Source of the DNA: RHKX01 sp963839535
Lineage (GTDB): Bacteria > Actinomycetota > Thermoleophilia > Solirubrobacterales > 70-9
Length of the DNA stretch: 64,000 bases
Assembly: GCA_963839535.1 (NCBI GenBank)
Contig: CAWIVF010000005.1
Location: 62,001-126,000 of the forward strand
Direction of reading: 5' to 3'
Position 1 is the stretch's first letter. Every line of letters begins with the position of its first letter. This document shows positions 55,587-63,756 of the stretch, piece by piece. Made by a program: the position numbers and the translations under genes. A model generated the notes under the pieces. It was given only the letters and a program-made list of their open reading frames with translations, searched no databases and was not told the origin of the DNA.

Positions 55587-56891
55587 TCAGTCCGCCTCGT
55601 CGGCCTCCGCGACCAGGGCGTCGATGCGCTCGAGCTTCGCCTCGGCGGAGGCGACCATCTCGTCGAGGGTCGTCCGCGCCTTGTCCGACGAGGTCTTGAT
55701 GCCCGTCAGGGCCGAGCGGATCGCCTGAGCCTGCTTCAGGCAGGAGAGCGCCTCCTCGGCCACGGCGCGAACCTCGGTCGCGTCGACGGTGAGGTCTCGG
55801 CCGCGGGCCATCGCGACCCGGGCGGCGGCGAGGCGGAAGGCGGTCGCCAGGGCGAGCGAGTCCGGCTCGTCGCGATCGACGGCGACGATCATCTTGTTGC
55901 CCTCGTACTCGTGGAGCTGCTGGCGCCCCGAGGGCACCCGGTCCTCGCCGGCGACGACGAGCACGCCGAAGGACGCGGCGCGGGCGGCCATGGCGGCGTT
56001 GAGCTCGGCCCAGGCGTCGTTCTTGGAGAGCTTCTTGTCCTTGACCTCGAAGACGATGCGGCCGTTGGAGGGACCGGTGGCGGCTCCGATCTCGACGACG
56101 ACGTCGCCCTTCTTGCCGCCGCCCTCGGCGCCCTCGGCGCCGGTGTGGGTGGCGCAGTCGCCGCGCGATCCGGCGATCACCTCGAGCGCCTCGTAGACGC
56201 GCTCCTCGAAGCTGAATCCCTTGCGCGTCCCGGCCGCCTCAGCCTCCGCGACGGCCTCCTCGCCGGCGTTGCGCTCGATCAGCCTGCTGACCCGCTCGCT
56301 CAGATCGGCGACGCGGGCCTGCAGGGCGCGTGACTCGCTCGAGTGGCTGTCCTGCAGGTCCTTGATCTGCTTCCGTGGCGGTCCTCGGCCTCGAGCATCG
56401 CCTTCGCGGTGCGCATCTGGACCGCGTTCAGCGGGTTGCTGGCGTCCTCGGCCCTGAGCATCCGGTTGAGCTGCTCCTGCTGGTGCTGGACGGCCGTCAC
56501 CAGCATCGCCTTGATCTCGCCCTGGACCGAGTCGGTCCGGTCGACGTCGAACTTCTCGGCGATGTGGTTGGCGATCTCCGAGCTGCCCTCCTCGAGGGTG
56601 CCCGGCGAGCTCCTCGCTGAGCTTGCCGACCCGCTCCTCGAACACGCGCTGGACGTAGTCGACGTTCGTGGCGGTGCTCTCGGAGTCGATGACCCGGGCG
56701 CCGATCTCGATCGCCTTCTTGACGGTCTCGACCGCGGCGGTGCCGGCCTCGGCCCGCTCGCGGACGACCTTGGCGGCGCGCTCGTCGCTGATCGTCAGCG
56801 ACTCGATCACGATCCGGTCGCCGAGCGCGCGCACCGACGGCCCGCCCTCGAGCGGGAGCTGATCGATCGTGTGTCGCTGGGAGGCTTCCAT
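55587..56891 (-). CDS. Coiled-coil protein with PD-(D/E)XK-like domain (DUF2130-like), frame-broken
   Basis: Pieced together from ATG 56891. A helical, coiled-coil N-terminal half (ATNVDYVQRVFEERVGKLSE, then in the next frame EKFDVDRTDSVQGEIKAMLV and QHQQEQLNRMLRAEDASN, back near 56375 to KDLQDSHSSESRALQARVAD). The second half contains KKGDVVVEIGAATGP and GRIVFEVKDKKLSKNDAWAE, which fits the D...ExK core of PD-(D/E)XK nucleases as in DUF2130, then FGVLVVAGEDRVPSGRQQLH. About 434 residues. DNA processing or defence is possible but not shown. Confidence 0.6.
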   Translation of the reverse strand: MEASQRHTIDQLPLEGGPSVRALGDRIVIESLTISDERAAKVVRERAEAGTAAVETVKKAIEIGARVIDSESTATNVDYVQRVFEERVGKLSEELAGHPRGGQLGDRQPHRREVRRRPDRLGPGRDQGDAGDGRPAPAGAAQPDAQGRGRQQPAERGPDAHREGDARGRGPPRKQIKDLQDSHSSESRALQARVADLSERVSRLIERNAGEEAVAEAEAAGTRKGFSFEERVYEALEVIAGSRGDCATHTGAEGAEGGGKKGDVVVEIGAATGPSNGRIVFEVKDKKLSKNDAWAELNAAMAARAASFGVLVVAGEDRVPSGRQQLHEYEGNKMIVAVDRDEPDSLALATAFRLAAARVAMARGRDLTVDATEVRAVAEEALSCLKQAQAIRSALTGIKTSSDKARTTLDEMVASAEAKLERIDALVAEADEAD

Positions 56892-56993
56892 CTGGACTCA
56901 CGAAGGTAGTCGCGGTCCCGGATGCGTTCCTGACACTGCAACGGAACGCCCGCCCGGGCCGGATGACGGGGCCGCGTCTGGGATAAACCGGGG

Positions 56994-58519
56994 ATGAGGC
57001 TCGCCCCCCGCCCCGAGCTGAGCCGCCTGCGCGACGTGCTCGCCGAGATCGCCGACCTCGGCAGGGCCCGCGCGCTGCTCTTCTGGGACGAGCGGACGCA
57101 CATGCCGCCGGCCGGGGCCGCCGGCCGCTCCGAGCAGCTCGCCACCCTGGTCCGCGTCCGCCACCGGCTCCTCGCCTCCGCCGAGCTGCGGGCCCTGCTC
57201 GAGCGCCTCGACGGGACCCTCGACGACCCCGTCGACGCCGCGACCGTGCGGATGGCCGCCCGGGAGGCCGACAAGGCCCGCCGCGTGCCGGCCGACCTGC
57301 GCGCGGACATCGCCCGGGCCGGCTCGCTCGGCGAGCGCGCCTGGGCCGAGGCCCGGAAGACCGGCGACCTCGCCGCGTTCACGCCCTACCTGGCGCGCAA
57401 CATCGAGCTGCGCCGCCGGTACGTGGAGTGCTTCGACGACCTCGACCATCCCTACGACGCGCTGCTCGACGACTACGAGCCGGGAGTCCGCACCGCCACC
57501 ATCGCCCCGCTCCTGCACGACCTGCGGACCGGGCTCGTGCCGCTGCTCGCCGCGATCGCCGAGCGCCCCGACGCCGTCGACGCCTCCCCGCTCGCCGGCA
57601 GCTTCGACCCGGACGAGCAGGAGCGGATGGTGAGGCGGATCGTCGCCGGCCTGCCGCTCCCCGCCGACTCGTGGCGGCTCGACCGGACCATCCACCCCTT
57701 CGCCGTCTCGATCTCGGCCGGCGACATCCGGCTCACCACGCGCTACGAGCCCGACGAGCTCTCCTTCGGGCTGTTCTCGAGCCTGCACGAGGCAGGGCAC
57801 GGGATCTACGAGTCATCGGTCCCGCCCGAGCTTCGCCGCGGTCCCGTCGGCCGCCCGGCCTCGCTCGGCTTCCACGAGTCCCAGAGCCGGCTCTGGGAGA
57901 ACCTCGTCGGCCGGTCCCGCCCCTTCCTCGCCTCGATCCTCCCCGAGCTCCGCGCCTCCTTCCCCGAGCGGTTCGGCGAGGTCGATGCCGAGACCCTCTA
58001 TCGCGCGGCCAACCGCGCCGGGCCGAGCCCGATCCGGGTGGAGGCCGACGAGGTCACCTACAACCTCCACATCGCCCTGCGCTTCGAGCTCGAGCTGGCG
58101 CTCTTCGACGGCGAGCTGGAGCCGGCGGACCTGGCCGAGGCGTGGCGCGCCCGCAGCGCGGAGTACCTCGGGATCGAGCCGCGCGACGACCGCGAGGGGG
58201 TGCTGCAGGACGTGCACTGGGCCGCGGGTTCGTTCGGGTACTTCCCGACCTACGCACTGGGCAACCTGATCGCGGCCCAGCTCTGGGAGGCGGCGGGGGA
58301 CGAGCGCCCGGACCTCGTCGAAGCTCCCGCGCTCGGGCAGCTCGAGCCACTGAGGGCCTGGCTCGACGACAGGCTCTACCGGCACGCCGGCCTGCACCTG
58401 CCGGAGGAGCTGATCGACGTCGCCCTCGGCCGGCCGCTCGAGGCGGCGCCGCTCCTGCGCCACCTCGGGGCGAAGTACGGGGAGCTCTACGGCTTCGATG
58501 CCGAGCCCCCGAGACGTAG
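56994..58519 (+). CDS. M32 family metallocarboxypeptidase
   Basis: A cytoplasmic zinc carboxypeptidase (Taq type). HExxH is HEAGH at 265-269 in LFSSLHEAGHGIYES; supporting motifs are ARALLFWDERTHMPPAGAAG, GFHESQSRLWENLVGRSRPF and AGSFGYFPTYALGNLIAAQL. The frame as sequenced runs to 58613 with an Arg-rich tail, but the family ends near LYGFDAEP. One extra base near 58500 would give the stop at 58517-58519, which also frees the ccr promoter region. Confidence 0.88.
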
Positions 58520-58602
58520 ACCCGCCTGCCAAGCGCCGACTGAGCCTTCCCGGCTACGATGCCGCGGCCTTTCAATCAACCCTGCCGAGACCAAGGAGAG
58601 AC

Positions 58603-59859
58603 GTGGCCACTGACATCGCCGAAGTATCGAAGCTGGACGTCGAGCCGGGCACCCTGCCCGAGAAGATGGCCGCCTGGGTGATCCGCCAGGAGCGCGAGAG
58701 CGAGCCCAAGGACGCTTTCCAGATCGAGGAGGTGGACGTTCCGGAGCCCGGCGCCTTCGAGGTGATCGTGCGCGTGATGGCCGCCGGCGTCAACTTCAAC
58801 AACGTCTGGGCCGCCCTCGGCAAGCCCGTCTCGGTCTTCGGCTACGGCGACCACCCCGAGTACGGCCACCACATCGGCGGCTCCGACGCGTCCGGCGTCG
58901 TCTGGAAGGTCGGCCCGGGCGTGACCAACTGGAAGCCCGGCGACGAGGTCGTGATCCACTGCAACCAGGCCTCCTACGAGGACGTCGAGGTCCACGGACT
59001 CGACCCGATGGCGGCGCCGTCGCAGCGGATCTGGGGCTACGAGACGACCTGGGGCAGCTTCGCCCAGTTCACGAAGGTCCAGGCTCAGCAGCTGCTGCCG
59101 AAGCCGGAGAACCTCTCGTGGGTCGACTGCTCCGCCTACGGCCTGACGTACTTCACCGCCTACCGGATGCTGATGAACCGGGCGAAGATCCAGCCCGGTC
59201 ACAACGTGCTCGTCTGGGGCGCCGCCGGCGGCCTCGGCGTGTTCGCGATCCAGCTCTGCAAGGCGGCGGGCGCCAACGCGGTCGGCGTCGTCTCGTCGGC
59301 CGAGAAGGGCGAGCTCGTCAAGCAGCTCGGCGCCGTCGACTACATCGACCGCAACGAGTTCAAGGGCATGATGCGCACCGGCGAGGAGACCGCCGACGAG
59401 GAGAAGGCGCGCTTCAAGGAGTCGCGCGCGTTCGCCAAGAAGGTCAAGGGGATCCTCGGCGACGCCCCCGACGTCGTCTTCGAGCACGTCGGCAAGGCGA
59501 CCTTCCCGACGTCGGTGTTCACGGTCAAGCCGTTCGGCAAGGTCGTGATCTGCGGCGCCACCTCCGGCTACACGCTGGACTTCGACGTCCGCTACCTGTG
59601 GATGAAGCAGAAGGAGATCGTCGGCTCGCACTTCGCCAACGCCTACGAGTGCATGCGCGCCAACCAGCTGATGGCGGAGGGCAAGGTCCGCCCGGTCCTC
59701 TCCGAGGCGATGGGCTTCGAGGGCGTCCCGGAGGCGCACCAGATGCTCCACGAGAACCGCCACTCGGGCAAGATCACGATCCGCGTCGGCGCGACCGACA
59801 ACGACAGCGGCAAGACCGCCGAGGGCGACGGGGCGATCTGGGCCGAGGTCGGCGCCTGA
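58603..59859 (+). CDS. ccr: Crotonyl-CoA carboxylase/reductase
   Basis: Reductively carboxylates crotonyl-CoA to ethylmalonyl-CoA with NADPH, the key step of the ethylmalonyl-CoA pathway and of C4 extender supply. The intact 418-residue MDR-fold product has AAGVNFNNVWAALGKPVSVF (Asn64-Asn67 region), WGYETTWGSFAQF (Glu147) and VVFEHVGKATFP (His295), matching CO2-binding residues known in the family. NADPH site VWGAAGGLGVFAIQLCKAAG. GTG 58603 follows AAGGAGAG, and TACGAT at 58554-58559 may be its -10. The acyl-CoA mutase start at 63757 fits the same pathway. Confidence 0.95.
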   Translation: MATDIAEVSKLDVEPGTLPEKMAAWVIRQERESEPKDAFQIEEVDVPEPGAFEVIVRVMAAGVNFNNVWAALGKPVSVFGYGDHPEYGHHIGGSDASGVVWKVGPGVTNWKPGDEVVIHCNQASYEDVEVHGLDPMAAPSQRIWGYETTWGSFAQFTKVQAQQLLPKPENLSWVDCSAYGLTYFTAYRMLMNRAKIQPGHNVLVWGAAGGLGVFAIQLCKAAGANAVGVVSSAEKGELVKQLGAVDYIDRNEFKGMMRTGEETADEEKARFKESRAFAKKVKGILGDAPDVVFEHVGKATFPTSVFTVKPFGKVVICGATSGYTLDFDVRYLWMKQKEIVGSHFANAYECMRANQLMAEGKVRPVLSEAMGFEGVPEAHQMLHENRHSGKITIRVGATDNDSGKTAEGDGAIWAEVGA

Positions 59860-59904
59860 GCCTGATCGCTCAGCCCCCGCCCGCGCAATAAGATCAGCGA
59901 CCGC

Positions 59905-60198
59905 ATGGCCGAGGTCAACGTCATCAACTGGCACGTCAACCCGTTCCGGGCCGACCGCTGGTACGCGATCTGGCGCCCCGCGCTGCAGCGGGCGGGGGCC
60001 TTCGGGGCCACCTCCTACTCGCTGACCCGCTCCGAGGACGACCACCTGCACTTCCTGCAGACGACCGTCTGGAACGACCGCGCCGACTTCGAGCGCTTCT
60101 GGTCATCGGACGAGGTCGCGGCGGCCCGCGAGGAAGCGATCAACTACTACAACAAGCCCGTCCTGCCGAGCTGGCACGTTCAACTGGTTAACGAGTAG
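59905..60198 (+). CDS. Small ABM-like/dimeric barrel protein
   Basis: The 97-residue product resembles a ferredoxin-like dimeric alpha/beta barrel (VNVINWHVNPFRADRWYAIW, HFLQTTVWNDRADFERFWSS). Such proteins include monooxygenases and heme-binding proteins; the role is unknown. TAAGAT at 59889-59894 lies ten bases before the ATG. It follows ccr by 45 bp. Confidence 0.6.
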   Translation: MAEVNVINWHVNPFRADRWYAIWRPALQRAGAFGATSYSLTRSEDDHLHFLQTTVWNDRADFERFWSSDEVAAAREEAINYYNKPVLPSWHVQLVNE

Positions 60199-60213
60199 AA
60201 GCTCGGGCTACTT

Positions 60214-60272
60214 GCCGCCTCGGGTGGCGGCCCTCCCGGGCAGACCGGACGCGAAGCGGAGGATCTGCCCGG
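60214..60272. terminator. Inverted repeats between convergent genes
   Basis: GCCGCC/GGCGGC with a 6-nt loop (60214-60231) and CCGGGCAGA/TCTGCCCGG (60236-60244 with 60264-60272) lie between the ABM-like gene and the LysR gene. They probably form a bidirectional termination region. Confidence 0.5.
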
Positions 60273-60278
60273 AGTTAT

Positions 60279-61206
60279 CTAGGCGGCGGCGGCCACGGCC
60301 GTTTCGATCTCGCTGGTCGTCTCGGCGAGGATCTCGATCATCGCGTCGGTCGCGTTGCTGCGCGAGCCGGCGCAGAGGGTCACCGCCCAGATCCGCCGCA
60401 CCGGCGGCTCCGGGGCGACGTCGACGATCGCAACCCCCGGATGGAGGTTGAGCAACGCCAGGTCGGGGAGCAGCGTGACCCCCATCCCGGAGGCGATGAA
60501 GGCCTGCATGACGTTGTAGTCGTCGCTCTCGTAGAGCACGTTCGGCTGGAAGCCCGCGCGCTCGCAGCTGCCGATCGTCAGGCGCCGGCAGGAGCCGTCG
60601 CCGGTCCCGCAGAGCCAGCTCTCCTCGGCGAGCTGATCGAGGCGGATGCAGTCCTCGCCCGCGAGGGGGTGATCGGCCGGCAGGGCGACGTGCATCTCCT
60701 CGTCGAGGAGATGGGTGAGGATCAGGTCCCGGTCGGGCGCGATCGGCTCGACCTCGAAGTCGTAGGCGAGGACGACGTCGGCGCCGCCGCGCTTGAGCAT
60801 CGGCAGCGAAACCTCCGGATCGCCCTCGCTGAGGCTGAGCAGGACCCCCGGGAAGCGATCGTGGAAGTGCCTGGCCGCCGCGGCTCACGATCGTCACGCT
60901 GGCGCTCGGGAAGCTGACCAGGCGGAGCTCGCCCGCGCCCTTGCCGGAGAGCTGGTCGAGCTCGCGCTCGGCCTGATCGAGCCGCGCCATCGCCGCCTCG
61001 GCGTGGCCGACGAGCAGGGTCCCGGCATCGGTGAGAACGGGTCCCGACCGAAGCCTGAGCAGCAGCTGGGCCCCGACCTCCGCCTCGAGCGCGGTGATCT
61101 GCTGGCTGATCGCCGACTGCGAGACGTAGAGGCTTTCGGCGGCGGCGGAGAACGAGCCCCGCTCCGCCACCTCCCGCAGGACCCGCAACCGCTTCAGATC
61201 AAGCAT
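60279..61206 (-). CDS. LysR-type transcriptional regulator, frame-broken
   Basis: A DNA-binding activator/repressor of about 308 residues. N-terminal HTH: LDLKRLRVLREVAERGSFSA then LYVSQSAISQQITALEAEVG. The frame breaks near 60890 between FPSASVTIV and the continuing effector domain (MLKRGGADVVLAYDFEVEPI, GTGDGSCRRLTIGSCERAGF, IASGMGVTLLPDLALLNLHP). The ligand is unknown. It lies convergent to the ccr side and divergent from the next gene, with TAAGGT six bases upstream of its ATG. Confidence 0.83.
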
Positions 61207-61212
61207 AAGGCC

Positions 61213-61218
61213 ACCTTA
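61213..61218 (-). promoter_or_regulatory. -10 hexamer of the LysR gene
   Basis: TAAGGT (minus strand) ends six bases before ATG 61206; leaderless geometry. Confidence 0.45.
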
Positions 61219-61309
61219 TCAGACGGCTTTGGACTTCCTATTGCGCTTATCCCGCGAAGGGAGGAAGGTGGTTCCACGGTTCAGTCCACCCACCGGCCGG
61301 AGGCCCCAG

Positions 61310-61751
61310 ATGTTCACCCACCCCACCCTCCCCACCCAGACCGACGACCCCGCCGCCACCCGTCACGGCGAGCACGTCAGGGCGCTCCGCAAGCCGCTCG
61401 ATCCCCGGGACTCCGGCGAGTCGATCGCGGTCCGGATGCTCGGCGAGTCCGATCGTCCCGCGCTCGCCCGCCTCGCGGGTCGCGACAGCGCCGACGTGCC
61501 CGCCGGAGACGTGCTCGGCGTCGAGGTGAGCCGCAATCTGGTCGCCGCCCTCTCGCTGACGGACGGCTCGGCGATCGCCGACCCCTTCCACCCCAGCCGG
61601 CCCGCGCTCGAGCTGCTCAGGCTCCGCGCCCGTCAGCTCGGCGCCTCCCGGCGCGGCCTGCGCCGGCTGCGGCGGCGCCCCCGGTCCCGAAGCGCGCGGC
61701 ACCCTCGCCGGCTCGCCTCCCGGCGCCGGCGGCAAGCTGCTGCAGCTCTAG
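61310..61751 (+). CDS. Small conserved protein of unknown function, probably frame-broken at the end
   Basis: ATG 61310 with GGAGG eight bases upstream. The first ~105 residues are protein-like (ESIAVRMLGESDRPALARLA, DVLGVEVSRNLVAALSLTDG, SAIADPFHPSRPALELLRLR) and resemble short GNAT-associated or regulatory proteins. After about 61640 this frame becomes an Arg-rich string, whereas another frame gives GAPGPEARGTLAGSPPGAGG and a stop at 61749-61751. The function is unknown. Confidence 0.5.
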
Positions 61752-62041
61752 CCCTGCTCCAGCGGGGCCATCGTCAGGCCGGCCGAGGACAGCTGCTCCC
61801 AGTAGAGCTCGGCCGGCTCGCGTGGGCCGCTCCAGACGATCGCCTGGCCGCTGTTGTGGATCGTGTTGGCGTAGCCCATGCCGCGCCCGTAGTCGACGCC
61901 GGGGATGAAGCTCGCGAGCGTCCGGGCGACGTGCTCGAACGTGTTGTGGTCGTCGTTGCGGACGATCACGCGCCAGTTCCCGCCGAGCCCTGAACCGGGC
62001 CCTGAGACCCGCGGTCGCTCCTCCGTCGTCGTAGTCATCAA
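61748..62041 (-). CDS. clpS: ATP-dependent Clp protease adaptor ClpS
   Basis: Delivers N-degron substrates to the Clp ATPase. The 97-residue product has the core NWRVIVRNDDHNTFEHVART, FIPGVDYGRGMGYANTIHNS and AELYWEQLSSAGLTMAPL. The NDDHNTFEHV segment carries the binding-pocket residues. It begins with MMTTTTEE, so the second Met could be the start. Its stop overlaps the convergent gene by four bases. Confidence 0.9.
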   Translation of the reverse strand: MMTTTTEERPRVSGPGSGLGGNWRVIVRNDDHNTFEHVARTLASFIPGVDYGRGMGYANTIHNSGQAIVWSGPREPAELYWEQLSSAGLTMAPLEQG

Positions 62042-62100
62042 GTCCCTTCGCCTCCCCCGCTCAGCTTACGAACCCGCCGGCCGTGGCGGCTCGACGCCGG

Positions 62101-62766
62101 CTAGCCGGGAACCGGGACCTGGACCTTGAGCTTGTCGAAGAACCCTTCGCCCTTCGCCTTCTTCGTGTCCTTGCGGTCGCCGAAGGTGACGCCGGTCTTA
62201 CGGCCGCCGACCTGCTCGGCGTCCTTGTCCTTGAATCTCTTCATCCGCTTGCCGTTGATCTTGGCGGTGATGCTGCTGCCGACGGCCTGGATCTCGATCC
62301 GGTTCTTCTTCGCCAGGCCCTCGATGCGCTTGTCGCGATCCTGGTCGATCACGTCGCCGTTCTTGAGGAGCTGCCAGCGGCGCGGCTTCGGGAAAACGCG
62401 CAGCTCGTAGCCCTCCTTCTTGTTGGCGCGGACGGTGACCCCGACGTAGACGCTCTCCCTGACCTTGTCGTCGGTGCCCTTGGTGACCTTGCCGATCACC
62501 TTGACGATCTGATCGGGTCGCTTCGAGTCGCCCTCCACCGGGGTCGCGAACACGCAGTCGGCGGGGCCGCCCTTGACCTTCACGCCGAGCGCCGACTTGT
62601 TGCGCCACTCACGGTCGCAGGCGCCGCTGCTGCGGACGAGCGTCTGCACCGACTTGTAGTCGGCACGGCTCGAGAAGGAGGTCTTGTAGACGCTGATGCC
62701 GGCGTGCGCGAACGCGGCGGCGGCGAGGACTACGAGGACGGTCGATGTGGTGATGAGACGATTCAT
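62101..62766 (-). CDS. Secreted protein with LamG/DUF1080-like fold
   Basis: The intact 221-residue product with signal peptide (TTSTVLVVLAAAAFAHA). The mature part looks like a concanavalin-type jelly roll: ISVYKTSFSSRADYKSVQTL, VRANKKEGYELRVFPKPRRW, NRIEIQAVGSSITAKINGKR. Two Cys (SGACDRE, PADCVFA). It may bind polysaccharide. The start overlaps the stop of the MBL hydrolase (ATGA). Confidence 0.65.
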   Translation of the reverse strand: MNRLITTSTVLVVLAAAAFAHAGISVYKTSFSSRADYKSVQTLVRSSGACDREWRNKSALGVKVKGGPADCVFATPVEGDSKRPDQIVKVIGKVTKGTDDKVRESVYVGVTVRANKKEGYELRVFPKPRRWQLLKNGDVIDQDRDKRIEGLAKKNRIEIQAVGSSITAKINGKRMKRFKDKDAEQVGGRKTGVTFGDRKDTKKAKGEGFFDKLKVQVPVPG

Positions 62767-63713
62767 TCGGCGCTGAGCCTAGCTTGCGGCGCGGTCACGA
62801 GGGGCGCGTCCGGCGGCCTCTGCCCGCTTCCTTGCGAACACGCTCCGAGCCCCGGAGTAGCGCCGCTCAGGACTGCTTCGGAGCGCTTGCGCCAGTAGCG
62901 CTCGAGCCCGAGCCAGACCTGGTCGGGAGGCATCGCCGAGCGAATCCGCTCCGCCGCGTCGCCGGGATGGCGGTCGATCCGCTCCTCGAGCTTGGCGAGG
63001 AAATCCTCCCGGTCGCTGACCCTGGCGGTCTCGGCCAGAGCGTGCAGCTCCCGCTCGGCGGCCTCGAGATGCTCGGGTGGGTCGTCGGCGGGCCCGAAGT
63101 GCGTCAGCGCGAGCCGCTCGGGCCCGAAGTCCCGCAGCGCCGCGATCGAGGCCGCCCAGAGCTCGATGTCGATGTCGGGGGGAGGGCTCGGGATCCAGAC
63201 CTCGCCGGTCGGCGGGATCATCACCCCGCCGACGTCGCCGACGAACGCGTCCCCGGAGTCCTCGTCGAGGTAGCAGACGTGATGGGAGGCGTGGCCGGGG
63301 GTGGCGAGCACGCGGAGGCCGTCGATCGTCTCGCCGCCGCTCAGGACCGTCACGTTCTCCTCCGGGACCGGGACGACCTCGCCCCAGAGGCGATCCATGT
63401 CGTCGCCGTAGAGCCGGGCGGCGCTCTTGAGCAGCCGCGAGGGGTCGATCAGGTGAGGGGCGCCGACCTCGTGGACGTAGACGCGGAGATCGGGGAAGCG
63501 CCTGACGAGCACGCCGGTCGCGCCGGCGTGGTCGAGGTGGATGTGGGTGAGCATGATCGCCGCGGGCTCGCCGCCGTCGAGCTCCGCCAGGACCGTCTCG
63601 ATCGAGCTCGCCGGGCCGGGATCGATCAGCGCGCCGCGCCGCTCCCAGGCGCCGATCACCCGGTCGAGGCCGAGGTGCTTCGAATCGATGACGCGCGCCC
63701 GCGAGTCGCTCAC
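62763..63713 (-). CDS. Metallo-beta-lactamase fold hydrolase
   Basis: About 316 residues from GTG 63713, nine bases behind TAGCTT. Zinc motif AIMLTHIHLDHAGATGVLVR, then His in ATPGHASHHVCYL, Asp in DAFVGDVGGVMIPP and His in LALTHFGPADDP. A helical C-terminal extension and a low-complexity tail follow. It is probably a glyoxalase II-like or generic hydrolase. A TTG at 63722 in the same frame is an alternative start. It is coupled to the secreted gene downstream. Confidence 0.8.
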   Translation of the reverse strand: MSDSRARVIDSKHLGLDRVIGAWERRGALIDPGPASSIETVLAELDGGEPAAIMLTHIHLDHAGATGVLVRRFPDLRVYVHEVGAPHLIDPSRLLKSAARLYGDDMDRLWGEVVPVPEENVTVLSGGETIDGLRVLATPGHASHHVCYLDEDSGDAFVGDVGGVMIPPTGEVWIPSPPPDIDIELWAASIAALRDFGPERLALTHFGPADDPPEHLEAAERELHALAETARVSDREDFLAKLEERIDRHPGDAAERIRSAMPPDQVWLGLERYWRKRSEAVLSGATPGLGACSQGSGQRPPDAPLVTAPQARLSAE

Positions 63714-63721
63714 GCCCGGCA

Positions 63722-63727
63722 AAGCTA
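63722..63727 (-). promoter_or_regulatory. -10 hexamer of the MBL hydrolase gene
   Basis: TAGCTT (minus strand) ends eight bases before GTG 63713. The divergent mutase promoter lies 17 bp away. Confidence 0.4.
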
Positions 63728-63744
63728 CCCGGCGGGCGCGGATC

Positions 63745-63750
63745 TACAAT
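63745..63750 (+). promoter_or_regulatory. -10 hexamer of the mutase gene
   Basis: TACAAT ends six bases before GTG 63757, identical in sequence and spacing to the ygfZ promoter. Confidence 0.55.
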
Positions 63751-63756
63751 CAGGGC

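Noticed and set aside
54372..56333. Lactate-monooxygenase-like protein extended to 653 residues
   Set aside because: The extra part is antisense to the coiled-coil gene and compositionally typical of a shadow frame. A natural stop lies at 55561 after a one-base correction.
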